A stretch of 64,000 bases of DNA, taken from NCBI GenBank assembly GCA_964438735.1, contig CAYTLW010000025.1, forward strand, positions 1 to 64,000. Reading direction: 5' to 3'. Every line of letters starts with the position of its first letter. The first letter of the stretch is position 1. The stretch is from CAYTLW01 sp964438735. Lineage in GTDB: Bacteria; Myxococcota_A; UBA9042. Below the pieces are notes generated by a model that was not told the DNA's origin, did no database searches, and worked only from the letters and a program-made list of their open reading frames with translations. Position numbers and translations under genes: made by a program. This document shows positions 18,035 through 27,351 of the stretch, in pieces.

Positions 18035-19845
18035 GCCGGAGCCGAACGCGCCCTTGGCGGCGGTGCCGCGGGTGCCGTGTACAGGCCAGTGCCCAGGGCG
18101 CCATCGGAGACCTGTTCGCGGGTGCCGTCGATGATCAGGCCCCGGGCATCCAACGTGCTGCCGGTGCCGGAGACGTCCAGACCACGGGTCCGGTTGCCCG
18201 AAAGGCGAACGCCGCGCAACGTCGCGGTGCAGCCTTCGGCCACGATCATGCCGAAGCCCCAGCGCCCGTCGACCATGGCCAGGGTGCCATCGACCAGCAG
18301 GCCCGTCGCGGCGACCTTTGAGTTGACGCTCAGGTGCACGCCAGATCCACGATTGCCGTGGCTGCGACTGCTGCGCAGGGTGCCGGTGGCGCCTTCGGTC
18401 AGGACGATTCCATAGCCGAAGAGATCGTCTGTCTTGCGGGCGCGGGTGCTGTCCACCAGCAGCGAAGTCGCCTCCAAATAGGTGCCCGCATCCCGCACGA
18501 AGACGCCGGCGGTGCGGGCCTGGCGGACCCGGACTCGCAGGACTTCGGTCTCGGCGCCTCCGCGCAAAAAGAGGCCGATGCCCGCTTCGCCGCCTGGCAA
18601 CGCATCGACCGCTTCGATCAACGCATCGGTCACCTTCACCACGGCGTTCTGGGCCCAGATGCCGAAGCCAGTGGTGCCGTGGATCCAGACCCTTTCCAGG
18701 TGCACGGGCCGGCTGCCGTTGTTGATCACCCCGGCCGCGGGCCCGGTCATTTGCACGCCGGCGATCACCACTTCGCCCTTGCCCTTGCCGTGCAGCGTCA
18801 CTACGGCGCCGCCGACCGCGGCCACGATCTTCACCTTGGCCGGGCAGGTGCCGATGAGGGATAGCGCCTTGTCGATGGTCAGGTTCTCCACGTAGTTGCC
18901 CGGTGCGATGGCCACCACTGCACCCTCGGACGCCAGGGCGATCGCCGCCTGGATGGTGGACAGGGGCGCTTTGATGGTGCCGTTGCCGCCCGGCTTGGCG
19001 TTGCCATCGACATGGAATACCTCGGCTTTCGGGGGAAGAGTTGGCCAGATGCCGGCGCCGCAGGCTTTGGGATCTGGTTTGCAGGCCACAATCAGGCTGC
19101 CCGGCGGCGTGCCGGCGGCATGCTCGGCGAAGCCAGGGGGACAGGCCCAGGGCACACCCACGTCCATGCAGGGCGCGCTGGCTCCGACGGAGGGCATTTT
19201 GCCATCGCCACAGCCCGGATTGGCCGCCGGGCAGTTCGCGGTCGCGTCGTTTTCGATGCAGAAGCGGGTCTGCATCAGCGCAGGTAGCGTCGCCAGGGCC
19301 GGCACCCCCGGCGGCTGGATGGGCGGGCCCGGAGGCGGAGGCGTCTTGCTCGTGGCCACATCGCTCGTGTGCACGTCGCTTGAGGCCTCACCGCCTGGCG
19401 CGCCCACGCCGCCGAGCACGCAGGCGTTGCCCGGGGCAGCCGGCCATTGCCCGGGCGGGCACCCCGGTTGCGGCTCATCCGCCTCGCACGCTCGAGGTGA
19501 CGGCATGCATCCGACCGACATCGCCTGGCAGGGTTTGCCGCCTGCGTCGAGCCAGCGCCAGCACCAACGTGGCTGGCAGGATTGCAGCGACCCCGGCAGG
19601 TCGCCTGCACAGTCGGCTGGACCCACGGCGATGCACGCACCCGGTTCCGGGTCGAAGAACCGACCCGTGGGGCAGCAGGTGCCGTCAGGGTGCAGGCTGG
19701 CCGGGGGGCAGTCTGCGGTGCTGTCGTCTTCGGCTACTGCGCCGCCGCCTGCGTCGCCCTTGTCCGCCGGCGCGGTGCAGGACGCGCAGGTCATGCAAAT
19801 CAGCGCACATGCCAACAACCCCGCTTGCCATGAAGACGTGGTCAT
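17986..19845 (-). CDS. Beta-helix lipoprotein, N-terminal part (frameshifted)
   Basis: About 619 residues. The signal peptide is ALICMTCASC, so probably a lipoprotein. A Cys-rich N-terminal region (CCPTGRFFDPEPGACIAVGP, PRWCWRWLDAGGKPCQAMS) is followed by a parallel beta-helix of the DUF1565/pectate-lyase-like kind. The helix opens with DGNAKPGGNGTIKAPLSTIQ and AIAPGNYVENLTIDKALSLIG, then repeats coils with VHLERVWIHGTTGFGIWAQN. The last 35 residues (APAAPPPRARS...) are out of frame, and the natural sequence continues in another frame to 17246. It is paralogous to the next gene. It is probably surface exposed; ligand unknown. There is no strong ribosome-binding site before 19845. Confidence 0.75.
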   Translation of the reverse strand: MTTSSWQAGLLACALICMTCASCTAPADKGDAGGGAVAEDDSTADCPPASLHPDGTCCPTGRFFDPEPGACIAVGPADCAGDLPGSLQSCQPRWCWRWLDAGGKPCQAMSVGCMPSPRACEADEPQPGCPPGQWPAAPGNACVLGGVGAPGGEASSDVHTSDVATSKTPPPPGPPIQPPGVPALATLPALMQTRFCIENDATANCPAANPGCGDGKMPSVGASAPCMDVGVPWACPPGFAEHAAGTPPGSLIVACKPDPKACGAGIWPTLPPKAEVFHVDGNAKPGGNGTIKAPLSTIQAAIALASEGAVVAIAPGNYVENLTIDKALSLIGTCPAKVKIVAAVGGAVVTLHGKGKGEVVIAGVQMTGPAAGVINNGSRPVHLERVWIHGTTGFGIWAQNAVVKVTDALIEAVDALPGGEAGIGLFLRGGAETEVLRVRVRQARTAGVFVRDAGTYLEATSLLVDSTRARKTDDLFGYGIVLTEGATGTLRSSRSHGNRGSGVHLSVNSKVAATGLLVDGTLAMVDGRWGFGMIVAEGCTATLRGVRLSGNRTRGLDVSGTGSTLDARGLIIDGTREQVSDGALGTGLYTAPAAPPPRARSAPACWWPTAPWPGYGAAG

Positions 19846-19886
19846 GGCCGATGGTTGCTCGGATTGGGCCGCAACGGCAAGCGGGC

Positions 19887-22772
19887 TCAAGGGCCGGCCG
19901 CCGGTTCTTGTGACGGGGGCTTCACAATGGTGGGCGGCGCCGGCGCAACGGGCAACGCGTTGTCGGTGGCCCGATTCCGCAGGCTGTTGTCGAACATCGC
20001 GTTGTCGCTTGCTTGTACGCTGGCGCCGGCCTGGGAGGCCAGGCCGAAGACGCTGCCGACAACGACGCTGCCGCTGAGCTTGACGTCGACTCCGCCCGTG
20101 GCGAGCAGGCCAGCCCGCTTGTTGCCGGCGAGCAGGGAGCCGCGCACTTGCACGGTGCCCTGGTCGTGCACCACGATGCCGTCGGCCAGCTCGACGACCG
20201 CCGATGTCGCCGGCGCATAGATCGACGCCAACGTCCTGCGGATCACGGAGCCCTCGACGGTGCCGGAACCGCCGTAGAAGGCCACACCGGCGGCCGAGTT
20301 GCCGACCAGCCAGGCGCTGGTGAAGGTGCCGGTCGCGCCCATGGCGATCATGGCGCCCTGGCCGTACGCCTCCGCCGGGCTCCTGCCGGTATCATCGACG
20401 AGCGTGCCCACGGCATGCAGACTGGAGCCCGCTCCGCTGGCGCCGATGCCCGTGGTCCGATTGCCGACTGCGCGTACGCCGACCAGCTCGACGCTGGCGC
20501 CAGATTGAGCCCAGACACCCTGGCCCATGCTTTCTGCTTCGCCGAAACGGGTAGCGGCCACCAGTGTGCCGGCCATGCGCAACCGCGTGCCTGCGCCGGC
20601 CGGCCGGATGCCGACCTGGCGATTGGCGACCACCACGCCGCCGAGGAGGTCGATATGAGCGCCGCCGGCTGCCCATACGCCGAAACCGCCGCCTCCGGTG
20701 GGCTCCAGCCTGGAGTCAGCGATTCGCATCATCTCCAGCCGCGCCTTGGCGCCGGCCCCCACGGCCACGCCCAGGACGCCATTGCCGGCCACTTCGGTCG
20801 AGCGCGCCAGCAGCGTTGTGCCGCTCCCGTGGGCGAGCAGGCCACCAAAGGTGTTATTGCGTAGCCAGCTGTGGTGTACCTGCAGCGCAGCTTGGTCGTG
20901 AACCACGATGCCGTGTCCGCCAAGGTTGCCGGGTCCCGCCGCCATCCCCTCAACCAGCGCACCGACCAGGACCGCCTGGCTGCCCTTGGACATCACCGCC
21001 AGACCGCGAACGACATTGTCGTCCAGTCGCCCGCCTTCCAGGTCCAATCGGGCACCGAGCTGGACCGAAACGCCGTAGGTCTCCGTCTTGGCGGCCCCGG
21101 CGCGGGTGTGGTCGATTCTGGCGCCGACGAGGCGGCCGTGGGTGCCCTCGCCGGAGAACACGGCGCCGACGACGTGCGCACCCGAGATGCGCAGGCCTGT
21201 TCCATCGACACGTGCGCGCTCGAAGGCGTGCAGCCCCATGCCGGCGGCCTTGGCAGGCACGGTCGCCGGCGCACCATCGATGAGGACCTGCTCCATTTGC
21301 AGCCAGGTGGCGGGCCCCACGACCTTGACGCCCGCGTCGTGGTTGGTGCTCAGCCGCACCTGCCGCAGCGTCATTCGGGCCACTCCCAAGGCATACGCGC
21401 CCAGACCATGCTGGCCGCTCTGGCTCTCGGGCTGCGTCCGCTGGATGAGCGACTGTTCCACCGTCATCCGGGCGAAGGCGCCCTTGGCCACCAGGGCGGC
21501 GGAGGTGGCCTTGTTCACGAAGACGCGGCGAACGCGCAGATCGAGCGCGCCGCCGGTGTAGATGGCGAAGTCGTCGCCGCTCAGGGTCATGCCTTCGATC
21601 CGGACAGGCAGGTCGCCCGCCGTGCCAACGACGCGGATGCTTGGCTCGGAGACCTGCGTGTGCACATGGACCATGGCCGCGCAACGACCGCGCAGGTTCA
21701 GGGCCCGATCGATGTTCAACGGGGTGGTATAGGTGCCGCCGGCGATGGCGATGGTCCAACCTGCAGGCGCCGACGCGACCACCGCGGCCAGGTCCAGGAA
21801 GGGCTTGGCGATGCTGCCGTCTCCCCCCGTCGCGGCGGAGTCATCGACGAAGATCGTCTTGCCGTCATCCACCAGCGGTCCCCAGGGCCCGTCGCCGCAA
21901 TCGGCGGGGTCGGGCTTGCAGACGGAGAGTTCGCCCTTGGGGACTGGCTCGGCGGCGTCGACGATGAAGCCAGGCGGGCAGGTCCACGGGACGCCCGCGG
22001 GCTCGCACTTGTCGCCAATGGGCGCCTGGCCGGCCTGGCAGTGCTGCACGTCGTCATCGAGTGCCGGCGGACAAGGGATTGACCGCAGCGGGCATTCGGA
22101 CTCCTTCTCGGTGCAGCCAACGCCCCCTCCCGCCGCGCCATGACACCAGCTCGGTGGCGTGGGCACCTTGTCCGACCGGGTGGGCAGGCCGTCGTCATCG
22201 ACCACCACGCTATCCGCTGCGCTCGCCACTTCGCCGGCAGGCACGCAGGTGGTCTCGCCAACGCTCGGACCCGGCGCTGGCCACCAACCTGCCTTGCACC
22301 CCGCTCCTGCCGCGATCTCCTGCGGGGTGCAGCGGCGACCCACCGGCCAGCAGTCCTCCGACCAGGCGGCGCATGTGCTGCCGTCCTCGTCCGACTGCCA
22401 GTCCCAGCACCAACTGGGCACGCAGACGTGCCCTTCTTCGAGCACCGTCGCCGCGCACTCGGCCGGGCCCACCGCCACACAGGCGTCGACGGCAAACTCA
22501 TATCGATGCCCCTGCTGGCAACACCCGCCGTCGGAGCGTTCACGAATCTGGGGGCAATCCTGCTGCCCGACGGCCCCATCGCCGACCTTCACCTCGTCGC
22601 TGCATGCCGCTGCCAGGAAGGCGAAAAAAAGTGCCAGGACCGCGCCACGAAGGAGAGGGCGTCGGGGTCGAGACTTCGCGTCGCAGAGACGGTGGTATGG
22701 GTTTGAAATCGCGAGCTTTTCCCGCTGATCTTCCCGCTGATCTTGCCGGCGAGGAGCGTTCGGATCAAGCAT
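19887..22772 (-). CDS. Beta-helix surface lipoprotein
   Basis: Protein of 961 residues. The signal segment ends FLAAAC (lipobox, near residue 57). The N-terminal third is Cys- and Trp-rich (GGCCQQGHRYEFAVDACVAVGP, PSWCWDWQSDEDGSTCAAWS, GVPWTCPPGFIVD). From about residue 330 a right-handed beta-helix begins (DDSAATGGDGSIAKPFLDLA, IAGGTYTTPLNIDRALNLRG) with many coils built around GIVVHDQAALQVHHSWLRNN-like turns. The intact paralogue lies directly downstream on the same strand (41-base gap), pointing to a tandem duplication. The start at 22772 has GAGGG upstream and is 42 bases from the divergent VOC gene. The function is not known; such helices bind or cut polysaccharides. Confidence 0.85.
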   Translation of the reverse strand: MLDPNAPRRQDQREDQREKLAISNPYHRLCDAKSRPRRPLLRGAVLALFFAFLAAACSDEVKVGDGAVGQQDCPQIRERSDGGCCQQGHRYEFAVDACVAVGPAECAATVLEEGHVCVPSWCWDWQSDEDGSTCAAWSEDCWPVGRRCTPQEIAAGAGCKAGWWPAPGPSVGETTCVPAGEVASAADSVVVDDDGLPTRSDKVPTPPSWCHGAAGGGVGCTEKESECPLRSIPCPPALDDDVQHCQAGQAPIGDKCEPAGVPWTCPPGFIVDAAEPVPKGELSVCKPDPADCGDGPWGPLVDDGKTIFVDDSAATGGDGSIAKPFLDLAAVVASAPAGWTIAIAGGTYTTPLNIDRALNLRGRCAAMVHVHTQVSEPSIRVVGTAGDLPVRIEGMTLSGDDFAIYTGGALDLRVRRVFVNKATSAALVAKGAFARMTVEQSLIQRTQPESQSGQHGLGAYALGVARMTLRQVRLSTNHDAGVKVVGPATWLQMEQVLIDGAPATVPAKAAGMGLHAFERARVDGTGLRISGAHVVGAVFSGEGTHGRLVGARIDHTRAGAAKTETYGVSVQLGARLDLEGGRLDDNVVRGLAVMSKGSQAVLVGALVEGMAAGPGNLGGHGIVVHDQAALQVHHSWLRNNTFGGLLAHGSGTTLLARSTEVAGNGVLGVAVGAGAKARLEMMRIADSRLEPTGGGGFGVWAAGGAHIDLLGGVVVANRQVGIRPAGAGTRLRMAGTLVAATRFGEAESMGQGVWAQSGASVELVGVRAVGNRTTGIGASGAGSSLHAVGTLVDDTGRSPAEAYGQGAMIAMGATGTFTSAWLVGNSAAGVAFYGGSGTVEGSVIRRTLASIYAPATSAVVELADGIVVHDQGTVQVRGSLLAGNKRAGLLATGGVDVKLSGSVVVGSVFGLASQAGASVQASDNAMFDNSLRNRATDNALPVAPAPPTIVKPPSQEPAAGP

Positions 22773-22814
22773 CGCCGACCCTCATAGAGTCACCTTCCGA
22801 CCCAGGAGACGAGC

Positions 22815-23204
22815 ATGAGCAATCCCATTAACGGTTACCCGGTCTGGTACGAGCTGATGAGCAGCGACCCCGAGGCCGCCAAGGCATTCTATACCGACGT
22901 CGTTGGCTGGAACATCATCCCCTGGGAAGGTGGCGGCGACATGGACTACGCCATGTGGGCCGTCGGCGACCGCGGTATTGGCGGCGTCATGCAGCTGCCC
23001 GAGGAGGCCAAGGCCATGGGCGCGCCGCCACACTGGCTGGCCTACGTGGCTGTGGAGGACGTGGACGCCACCGTCGCCAAAGCCACCGAGCTGGGCGGCC
23101 GCACCTATGTGGAGCCCACCGATATCCCCAACGTCGGCCGCTTTTCGGTCGTCGCCGATCCGCAGGGCGCCGCCTTCGCGCTGCACCAGAACATGACCGC
23201 ATAG
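22815..23204 (+). CDS. VOC-family (glyoxalase-like) protein
   Basis: Cytoplasmic protein of 129 residues, the usual size for a single vicinal-oxygen-chelate module pair. Recognisable parts are WYELMSSDPEAAKAFYTDVVGW at the N terminus (first beta-alpha-beta unit), the metal-ligand Glu/His positions in the paired unit (PHWLAYVAVEDVDATVAKA), and GRFSVVADPQGAAFALHQ at the end. Relatives include glyoxalases, dioxygenases and antibiotic-binding proteins; the reaction here is unknown. The start follows AGGAG with six-base spacing. It sits alone between two large surface-protein genes on the other strand. Confidence 0.88.
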   Translation: MSNPINGYPVWYELMSSDPEAAKAFYTDVVGWNIIPWEGGGDMDYAMWAVGDRGIGGVMQLPEEAKAMGAPPHWLAYVAVEDVDATVAKATELGGRTYVEPTDIPNVGRFSVVADPQGAAFALHQNMTA

Positions 23205-23207
23205 CGA

Positions 23208-25472
23208 CTATCGAACGTAAAGCTCGAGCCCGTTCTGCGAGCCCTGGCCCTTGCCGCCGTTGTCGCGCCATCGGTTGAGCGCCTCGGATCCATAGCTGTC
23301 CTGCCAGGCCCGGTTGCTCTCCAGGGTGCCGCCCAGGCCGCTGTAGCTCAGGTTGCTCTGGTTGTCGTAGCACTTCCAGGACGACGGGTTGTTGGTGGTC
23401 TGCTTGTTGGTGGCCACATCGTTGCCCAGGCGCGTACCGCTGTGACTCGACAGCAGGTTCATGCGCCACTTGTTCTTGTTCTGGGAGCACATGGTGGATG
23501 GCGCCGCGAATCCCATGAGCTCCTGCGGGCTGCCCTTGCCCGAGACCAGCTTCATCGTCGTGCCGGGGCTCTGGTTGTAGGCCGCCTTGCCGCCCAGATT
23601 CTGGAATCGGTTGAGCAGGGTCTGGCCCTTCATGCCCGGGACCTCCAGTACGGTGTGGTTCTTGGAGGTCTTGTCGCGCAGCAGCAGGTGGCCGTCGACG
23701 GTCTTGAATGTGTTGAAGGCGCCGTACTTGGCGTTGGTGCTCGACAGGGAGAGTGGCGGATTCGACGCCGTGGTGCTGGTCGCCGTCCAGTGGCTGGAGC
23801 CGTAACCAAAAGTCGTTGAGTGGCCGCCCTGGATCTGCATCACCAACACCCAGCCGCCACCGGCCGTGGTCATGTCGCACCAGGCCTGGTACTTGCCGCC
23901 AGGGCCGCCCGGACCATCCGGATCGAGCCAGTACAGGCCGTCCTTGGCGCCCTTGTCGATCTTCAGGATGTCCTTGCAGCTCAGCCCCGGCTCGCCCTTG
24001 CTGCCCAGCCCGCCGGGCAGGGTCTCGACCAGGTCGAACTCCTTGCCGTTGCAGACGCGCAAGGTGCGCTCCTTGGTGTTGTAATAGAGGTAGCCGACCA
24101 GGTCGGGCGTGCAGGTCAGCGGCGCCTTGGTGGCCGTCTGCAGCACGCTGCCGCCGGGCATGCGCAGGATGCCGGTGGACGCGACCTTCTTGTTGGACAG
24201 GGTCTGGATCTGCACGCTCCACGACTTGATGGCGCCGTCGAGGCCGTTGTTGGTGAAGCCGCTGTCGATGACGTTCAGGCGCCACTTGCCCTTGGGGTTC
24301 TTGCCCACCCACTTGGTCAGGTCGCCGCTCACGGGTTTGGTCGGCGCGGGCCAGGTGGCCTTGAGGCTGTTGCCCTTGCCGTTGCCTTCGTAGAGCACAT
24401 AGGTGGTGTTGTTGGGATCGAAGAGCTTGATCTTCAGCTTGGAGATGTCCGAGTTGCTCAGGTCGAGGTTGATCGTCAACTTCTGGGCGATGCCGATGTC
24501 GGGGAAGTCGAGCTCGTCGGAGACGCCCACCGGGTTGTTGTCAGCGATGCCCACGGGCGTCTTCTTGCTGGCGATCTCGTCGACGAACTGGTTGCTCAGC
24601 AGGCCGTTGGAGATCTCGTCCAGGCCGTCCGCCGGCAGGCCGTTGGGATCCATGCTGGCCACGCAGTCCAGCGAGCCGTCGGCCTTGATGCCCTTGACCA
24701 CCTGGCCCGCCTTGCTGCACGTGCCGGCGGGCGTCTTGATGCCGCTGAGCTTGGAGCCGTCGCCGATGAAGCTGGTGGCGCTGATGGTCGTCGCGCTGAT
24801 GGTGCCGAAGGCGCCCTTGCTGGCCTTGATGGCGTTGCCGCCGAGATCCAGGTCGCCGTCGATCTTGAGTTCGCTCACCGATACGCAGCCGGTGCACTGC
24901 AGGTCCAGCGCGCTGTTGGCGGGGCCGCCTTTGGTCTTGGCGCCGGCGTAGGGGAAGCCCACGTGCTCGGCGCTGACCGCGCCCTTACCCAGCTTGGCGC
25001 CGTCCAGGGCGTTGGCGGCGAGGTGAGCGGCGGTGATGCAGCCCGAGCAGGCCAGGCCGGCCGCTTCCTTGGCGACCAGGGCGTAGGCGACCGAACGCAG
25101 CGGCTGTCGGGGCAGCTCCGGGTCCTTGGCCACGGTCACACCCAGCCAGGCCTCCTTCAAGCCGGCGAGCAGCTTGGCGCTCAGGGGCGTCGCCGCGCCC
25201 AGGGCATGTTGAAACTGGCCGCCGGCGACGGTCAGGGTCAGTGGCCCCTCCTGCCACGCCGCCTTGCCGCCCAGCTTGGTGGTGTACAGGGCGAAGGTGA
25301 GGCTGTAGTTGCCGTCCGCGGCGACGCCGCCCGCGCCTGAGGACAAGGCGCCCTGCACGGTCAGGGTGACGGGCACGGCGGCGGTGGCGTCCTGGCTGGC
25401 CAGCGAGGCGCACAACAGCGCGGCCGCCAGAGCGAGCGCGCGGTGGGGGGACTTGGCTGCGTGGGTGTTCAT
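23208..25472 (-). CDS. Secreted P-domain and fibrinogen-like protein
   Basis: Protein of 754 residues with a signal peptide (ALALAAALLCASLASQDATA). Residues about 33-135 are a beta-sandwich stalk also seen before coiled or collagen-like fibre tails (LTVQGALSSGAGGVAADGNYSL). CxGC pairs occur near 142 and 193. Residues about 310-425 are a proprotein-convertase P-domain (KLTINLDLSNSDISKLKIKL, NPKGKWRLNVIDSG). Residues about 498-754 resemble a fibrinogen C-terminal domain (CKDILKI, GLYWLDPDG, WCDMTTAGGGWVLVMQ). The last is a carbohydrate- or ligand-binding fold common in animals and found in some bacteria. The start at 25472 follows GGAGG. It is probably an extracellular adhesin. It ends 4 bases from the convergent VOC gene. 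Confidence 0.85.
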   Translation of the reverse strand: MNTHAAKSPHRALALAAALLCASLASQDATAAVPVTLTVQGALSSGAGGVAADGNYSLTFALYTTKLGGKAAWQEGPLTLTVAGGQFQHALGAATPLSAKLLAGLKEAWLGVTVAKDPELPRQPLRSVAYALVAKEAAGLACSGCITAAHLAANALDGAKLGKGAVSAEHVGFPYAGAKTKGGPANSALDLQCTGCVSVSELKIDGDLDLGGNAIKASKGAFGTISATTISATSFIGDGSKLSGIKTPAGTCSKAGQVVKGIKADGSLDCVASMDPNGLPADGLDEISNGLLSNQFVDEIASKKTPVGIADNNPVGVSDELDFPDIGIAQKLTINLDLSNSDISKLKIKLFDPNNTTYVLYEGNGKGNSLKATWPAPTKPVSGDLTKWVGKNPKGKWRLNVIDSGFTNNGLDGAIKSWSVQIQTLSNKKVASTGILRMPGGSVLQTATKAPLTCTPDLVGYLYYNTKERTLRVCNGKEFDLVETLPGGLGSKGEPGLSCKDILKIDKGAKDGLYWLDPDGPGGPGGKYQAWCDMTTAGGGWVLVMQIQGGHSTTFGYGSSHWTATSTTASNPPLSLSSTNAKYGAFNTFKTVDGHLLLRDKTSKNHTVLEVPGMKGQTLLNRFQNLGGKAAYNQSPGTTMKLVSGKGSPQELMGFAAPSTMCSQNKNKWRMNLLSSHSGTRLGNDVATNKQTTNNPSSWKCYDNQSNLSYSGLGGTLESNRAWQDSYGSEALNRWRDNGGKGQGSQNGLELYVR

Positions 25473-25564
25473 CTTCTGCCTCCGTGCCGACAAGATGCGC
25501 CGACGATTGCAGTGCTGCGGATCAGCCTATTACTTGCCGTGCCAGCAGGGAAGACGCGGCCCCA

Positions 25565-26314
25565 TCAGGGCGCCAGCGCCTGCAGGCCGTAGGGGGGCGA
25601 GGCGTTGACCAGGACGCCGGCGCGACACTTCATGCGGATGGACTCGAACGTCACGCCGTCCTTGCTGGCGCTGATGGTGTACTCACCGGGCGCCACGTTG
25701 CCCCACAACACGCCGCCATCGTCCGAGCTGTGAGTACGTTTCGCGTCGGGGATCACGCCAGAGTTGAAGTAGACCGGCCCCACCTCGGCGTCCGGCTTCG
25801 GGCTGGCGCCTACGGTCGCGCCTTCGACGCCGTGTGCGCCGTTATCGAAGACCGACTTACCCACTACGGTGATGGTGCTCACGAGGTGGCAACGTTCCGG
25901 ATCGGTGGTCACGCCGACGACCCCCTCCAGGGCGTTGTAGAGGGTCCAGCCGGGGATCTGGAAGGAGACCTTCTCCAGGTCGGTCTCGGGCAGGGTGAAG
26001 GTCTTGGTCTGGCCCACTGGATGCCCTTCGGCGGTGATGATGAAGGTGGCATCGGCACCCGCCGGCAGGGCTTCGAAGGCGAACGCGCCGTCGGCGGAGG
26101 TGGTGGTGCTCTGGTCGGGCATCTCCAGGATGGTCACCGTGCCGCCGGCGATGCGGCCGTAGGGCTGGCTCGGCAGGGTGAACGTGAAGGCGACGCCACT
26201 GGCGCGGATTGTCTTGACGTCATCGGCGTCGGTTGAATCGCTGCCGCAGGCGGCGAGGCCGCAGATGGTTGCAATGATCGAAAAGATTGCAGCTAGTTGA
26301 CGTGCCACACCCAT
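25565..26314 (-). CDS. Lipoprotein with carboxypeptidase-regulatory-like domains
   Basis: Protein of 249 residues. The signal peptide ends ICGLAAC (lipobox). The mature part holds two transthyretin-like beta sandwiches: IAGGTVTILEMPDQSTTTSADGAF with PAGADATFIITAEGHP, and GATVGASPKPDAEVGPVYFN ending with VAPGEYTISASKDGVTFESI. These modules are common stalk or surface domains with no enzymatic role. One Cys pair (ERCHL, RMKCRAG) may be a disulfide. The start at 26314 follows GGAGGAAATC. It lies 92 bases upstream of the P-domain gene on the same strand and could be co-transcribed with it. Confidence 0.8.
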   Translation of the reverse strand: MGVARQLAAIFSIIATICGLAACGSDSTDADDVKTIRASGVAFTFTLPSQPYGRIAGGTVTILEMPDQSTTTSADGAFAFEALPAGADATFIITAEGHPVGQTKTFTLPETDLEKVSFQIPGWTLYNALEGVVGVTTDPERCHLVSTITVVGKSVFDNGAHGVEGATVGASPKPDAEVGPVYFNSGVIPDAKRTHSSDDGGVLWGNVAPGEYTISASKDGVTFESIRMKCRAGVLVNASPPYGLQALAP

Positions 26315-26443
26315 GATTTCCTCCGTCGAGGTCCGGATTGTGCCCGCGATGAAGCCAGCAGACCAGGGGCGGCCGGCGAACTGCTGCCGCCGGGCGGCGC
26401 CGGATTGCCACCACGAGGGAGTGAACATCTCCTTGGATGTACC

Positions 26444-26824
26444 TCAGACTTTGTGCTTCCGCTTGCTCTTGGGCTTCTTGCGATCGGCGGCCAGGGCGTC
26501 TTCAAAGGCGGCCAGGGCGTGTTCGTGCAGGCCGTCGGCGTCGTCCATCAGCGACTCGGGTACCTGAAAGTAGGGCATGGACATCTTCGGGTTGGGCTTG
26601 CCCTTGAAGTGGGGGACGAACTGACCCATGCCCTGCGCCTTCAAGGTCTCGGCCCGTTCACCGCTGGCGCGCAGGTAGAGCACGTCGCTGGCGATGCATG
26701 CGATCATCAGGCCCTGTCGGAAGGCGCCGGCACCGCCGAACATCTTCTTGACGGTCACGCCGCCCACCGGTTCGAGCAGGTCGGCCACGTGACCGAGGAA
26801 GGACTCGCTGTTCTTCATGCCCAC
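26444..26824 (-). CDS. TfoX N-terminal domain protein
   Basis: Protein of 126 residues matching the TfoX/Sxy N-terminal domain family. It has FLGHVADLLEPVGGVTVKKMFGGAGAF at the start, then LMIACIASDVLYLRAS and PYFQVPESLMDD. It ends with a Lys/Arg-rich tail (DRKKPKSKRKHKV). In gamma-proteobacteria TfoX is a competence regulator, but stand-alone N-domain proteins elsewhere have no proven role. GTG at 26824 has GGAGG six bases upstream; the ATG at 26818 is also possible. It is followed by lipoprotein genes on the same strand, with 129 bases to the next start. Confidence 0.85.
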   Translation of the reverse strand: MGMKNSESFLGHVADLLEPVGGVTVKKMFGGAGAFRQGLMIACIASDVLYLRASGERAETLKAQGMGQFVPHFKGKPNPKMSMPYFQVPESLMDDADGLHEHALAAFEDALAADRKKPKSKRKHKV

Positions 26825-26839
26825 GACTCGCCTCCAACT

Positions 26840-27286
26840 CTATCGGGTACGACCAGGGGTAGCCGAGGACGAGCGCACGTGCAAGTGCCGGGTGGCCTGT
26901 CTGCCGGTCCCGCGCAGCAGCTGATCGAAGCGGCGCGTCGTGCCCAGGTCGCCCATCAGACCCATGCGCGGCAGCGCCGCCCGGCTGACCATGAAGAACA
27001 CGCTCGGCTTGTGGATCACCCCTTCGATGACCTGGGGCGGGCTGAGTACGATCGATGCTGGATGCCGATGGGCGTCGTGCATTGCCTTGCCGCGCAGCTT
27101 CGCCTTGCCACGCAGCTTCGCCTTCCCGCGCAGCTTCGCCTTGCCACGCTTCTTCGCCTGGTTTGCCCGCGTCGCGGTGGCCTTCTTCACGCCCGGTTTC
27201 GCAGCGCTCTCCAGCGGCGCCTGTACGGCGATGAAACTCAACACCAGCAGCCCGCTTGCCATCATCCCCCCGATCCGGTTCATCAT
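26840..27286 (-). CDS. Small secreted protein with KLRGKA repeats
   Basis: About 148 residues. The signal peptide is MMASGLLVLSFIAVQAPLESA. A highly basic repeat follows, RGKAKL repeated in tandem (about residues 46-68), encoded by an 18-base tandem DNA repeat. The C-terminal part reads IEGVIHKPSVFFMVSRAAL, resembling a short G-x-I-x-KP-x-V-F-x3-R motif I associate with small exported proteins of Myxococcota, though I cannot name a family. AGGAGG lies two bases before ATG 27286 and five before ATG 27283; the latter spacing is better. It is divergent from the Ser/Thr kinase gene (65 bases apart), so shared regulation is plausible. A periplasmic, possibly wall- or nucleic-acid-binding role is a guess. 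Confidence 0.65.
   Translation of the reverse strand: MMNRIGGMMASGLLVLSFIAVQAPLESAAKPGVKKATATRANQAKKRGKAKLRGKAKLRGKAKLRGKAMHDAHRHPASIVLSPPQVIEGVIHKPSVFFMVSRAALPRMGLMGDLGTTRRFDQLLRGTGRQATRHLHVRSSSATPGRTR
27075..27160. repeat. 18-bp tandem repeat inside small secreted gene
   Basis: Four near-identical 18-base units (cgcagcttcgccttgcca and variants) lie in tandem and encode the KLRGKA residues of the small secreted protein on the minus strand. Unit differences are mostly silent (cgc/cca), so the repeat is being kept at the protein level. Confidence 0.8.
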
Positions 27287-27351
27287 GTCCTCCTGGATGA
27301 GCCGGCAGACGCCATCGCCGCCGCCTCTGCACCTGGAGGAAAGCAAACTCC

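Noticed and set aside
26444..26824. TfoX-like gene as evidence of natural competence
   Set aside because: Only the N-terminal domain is present and no other competence gene is seen.
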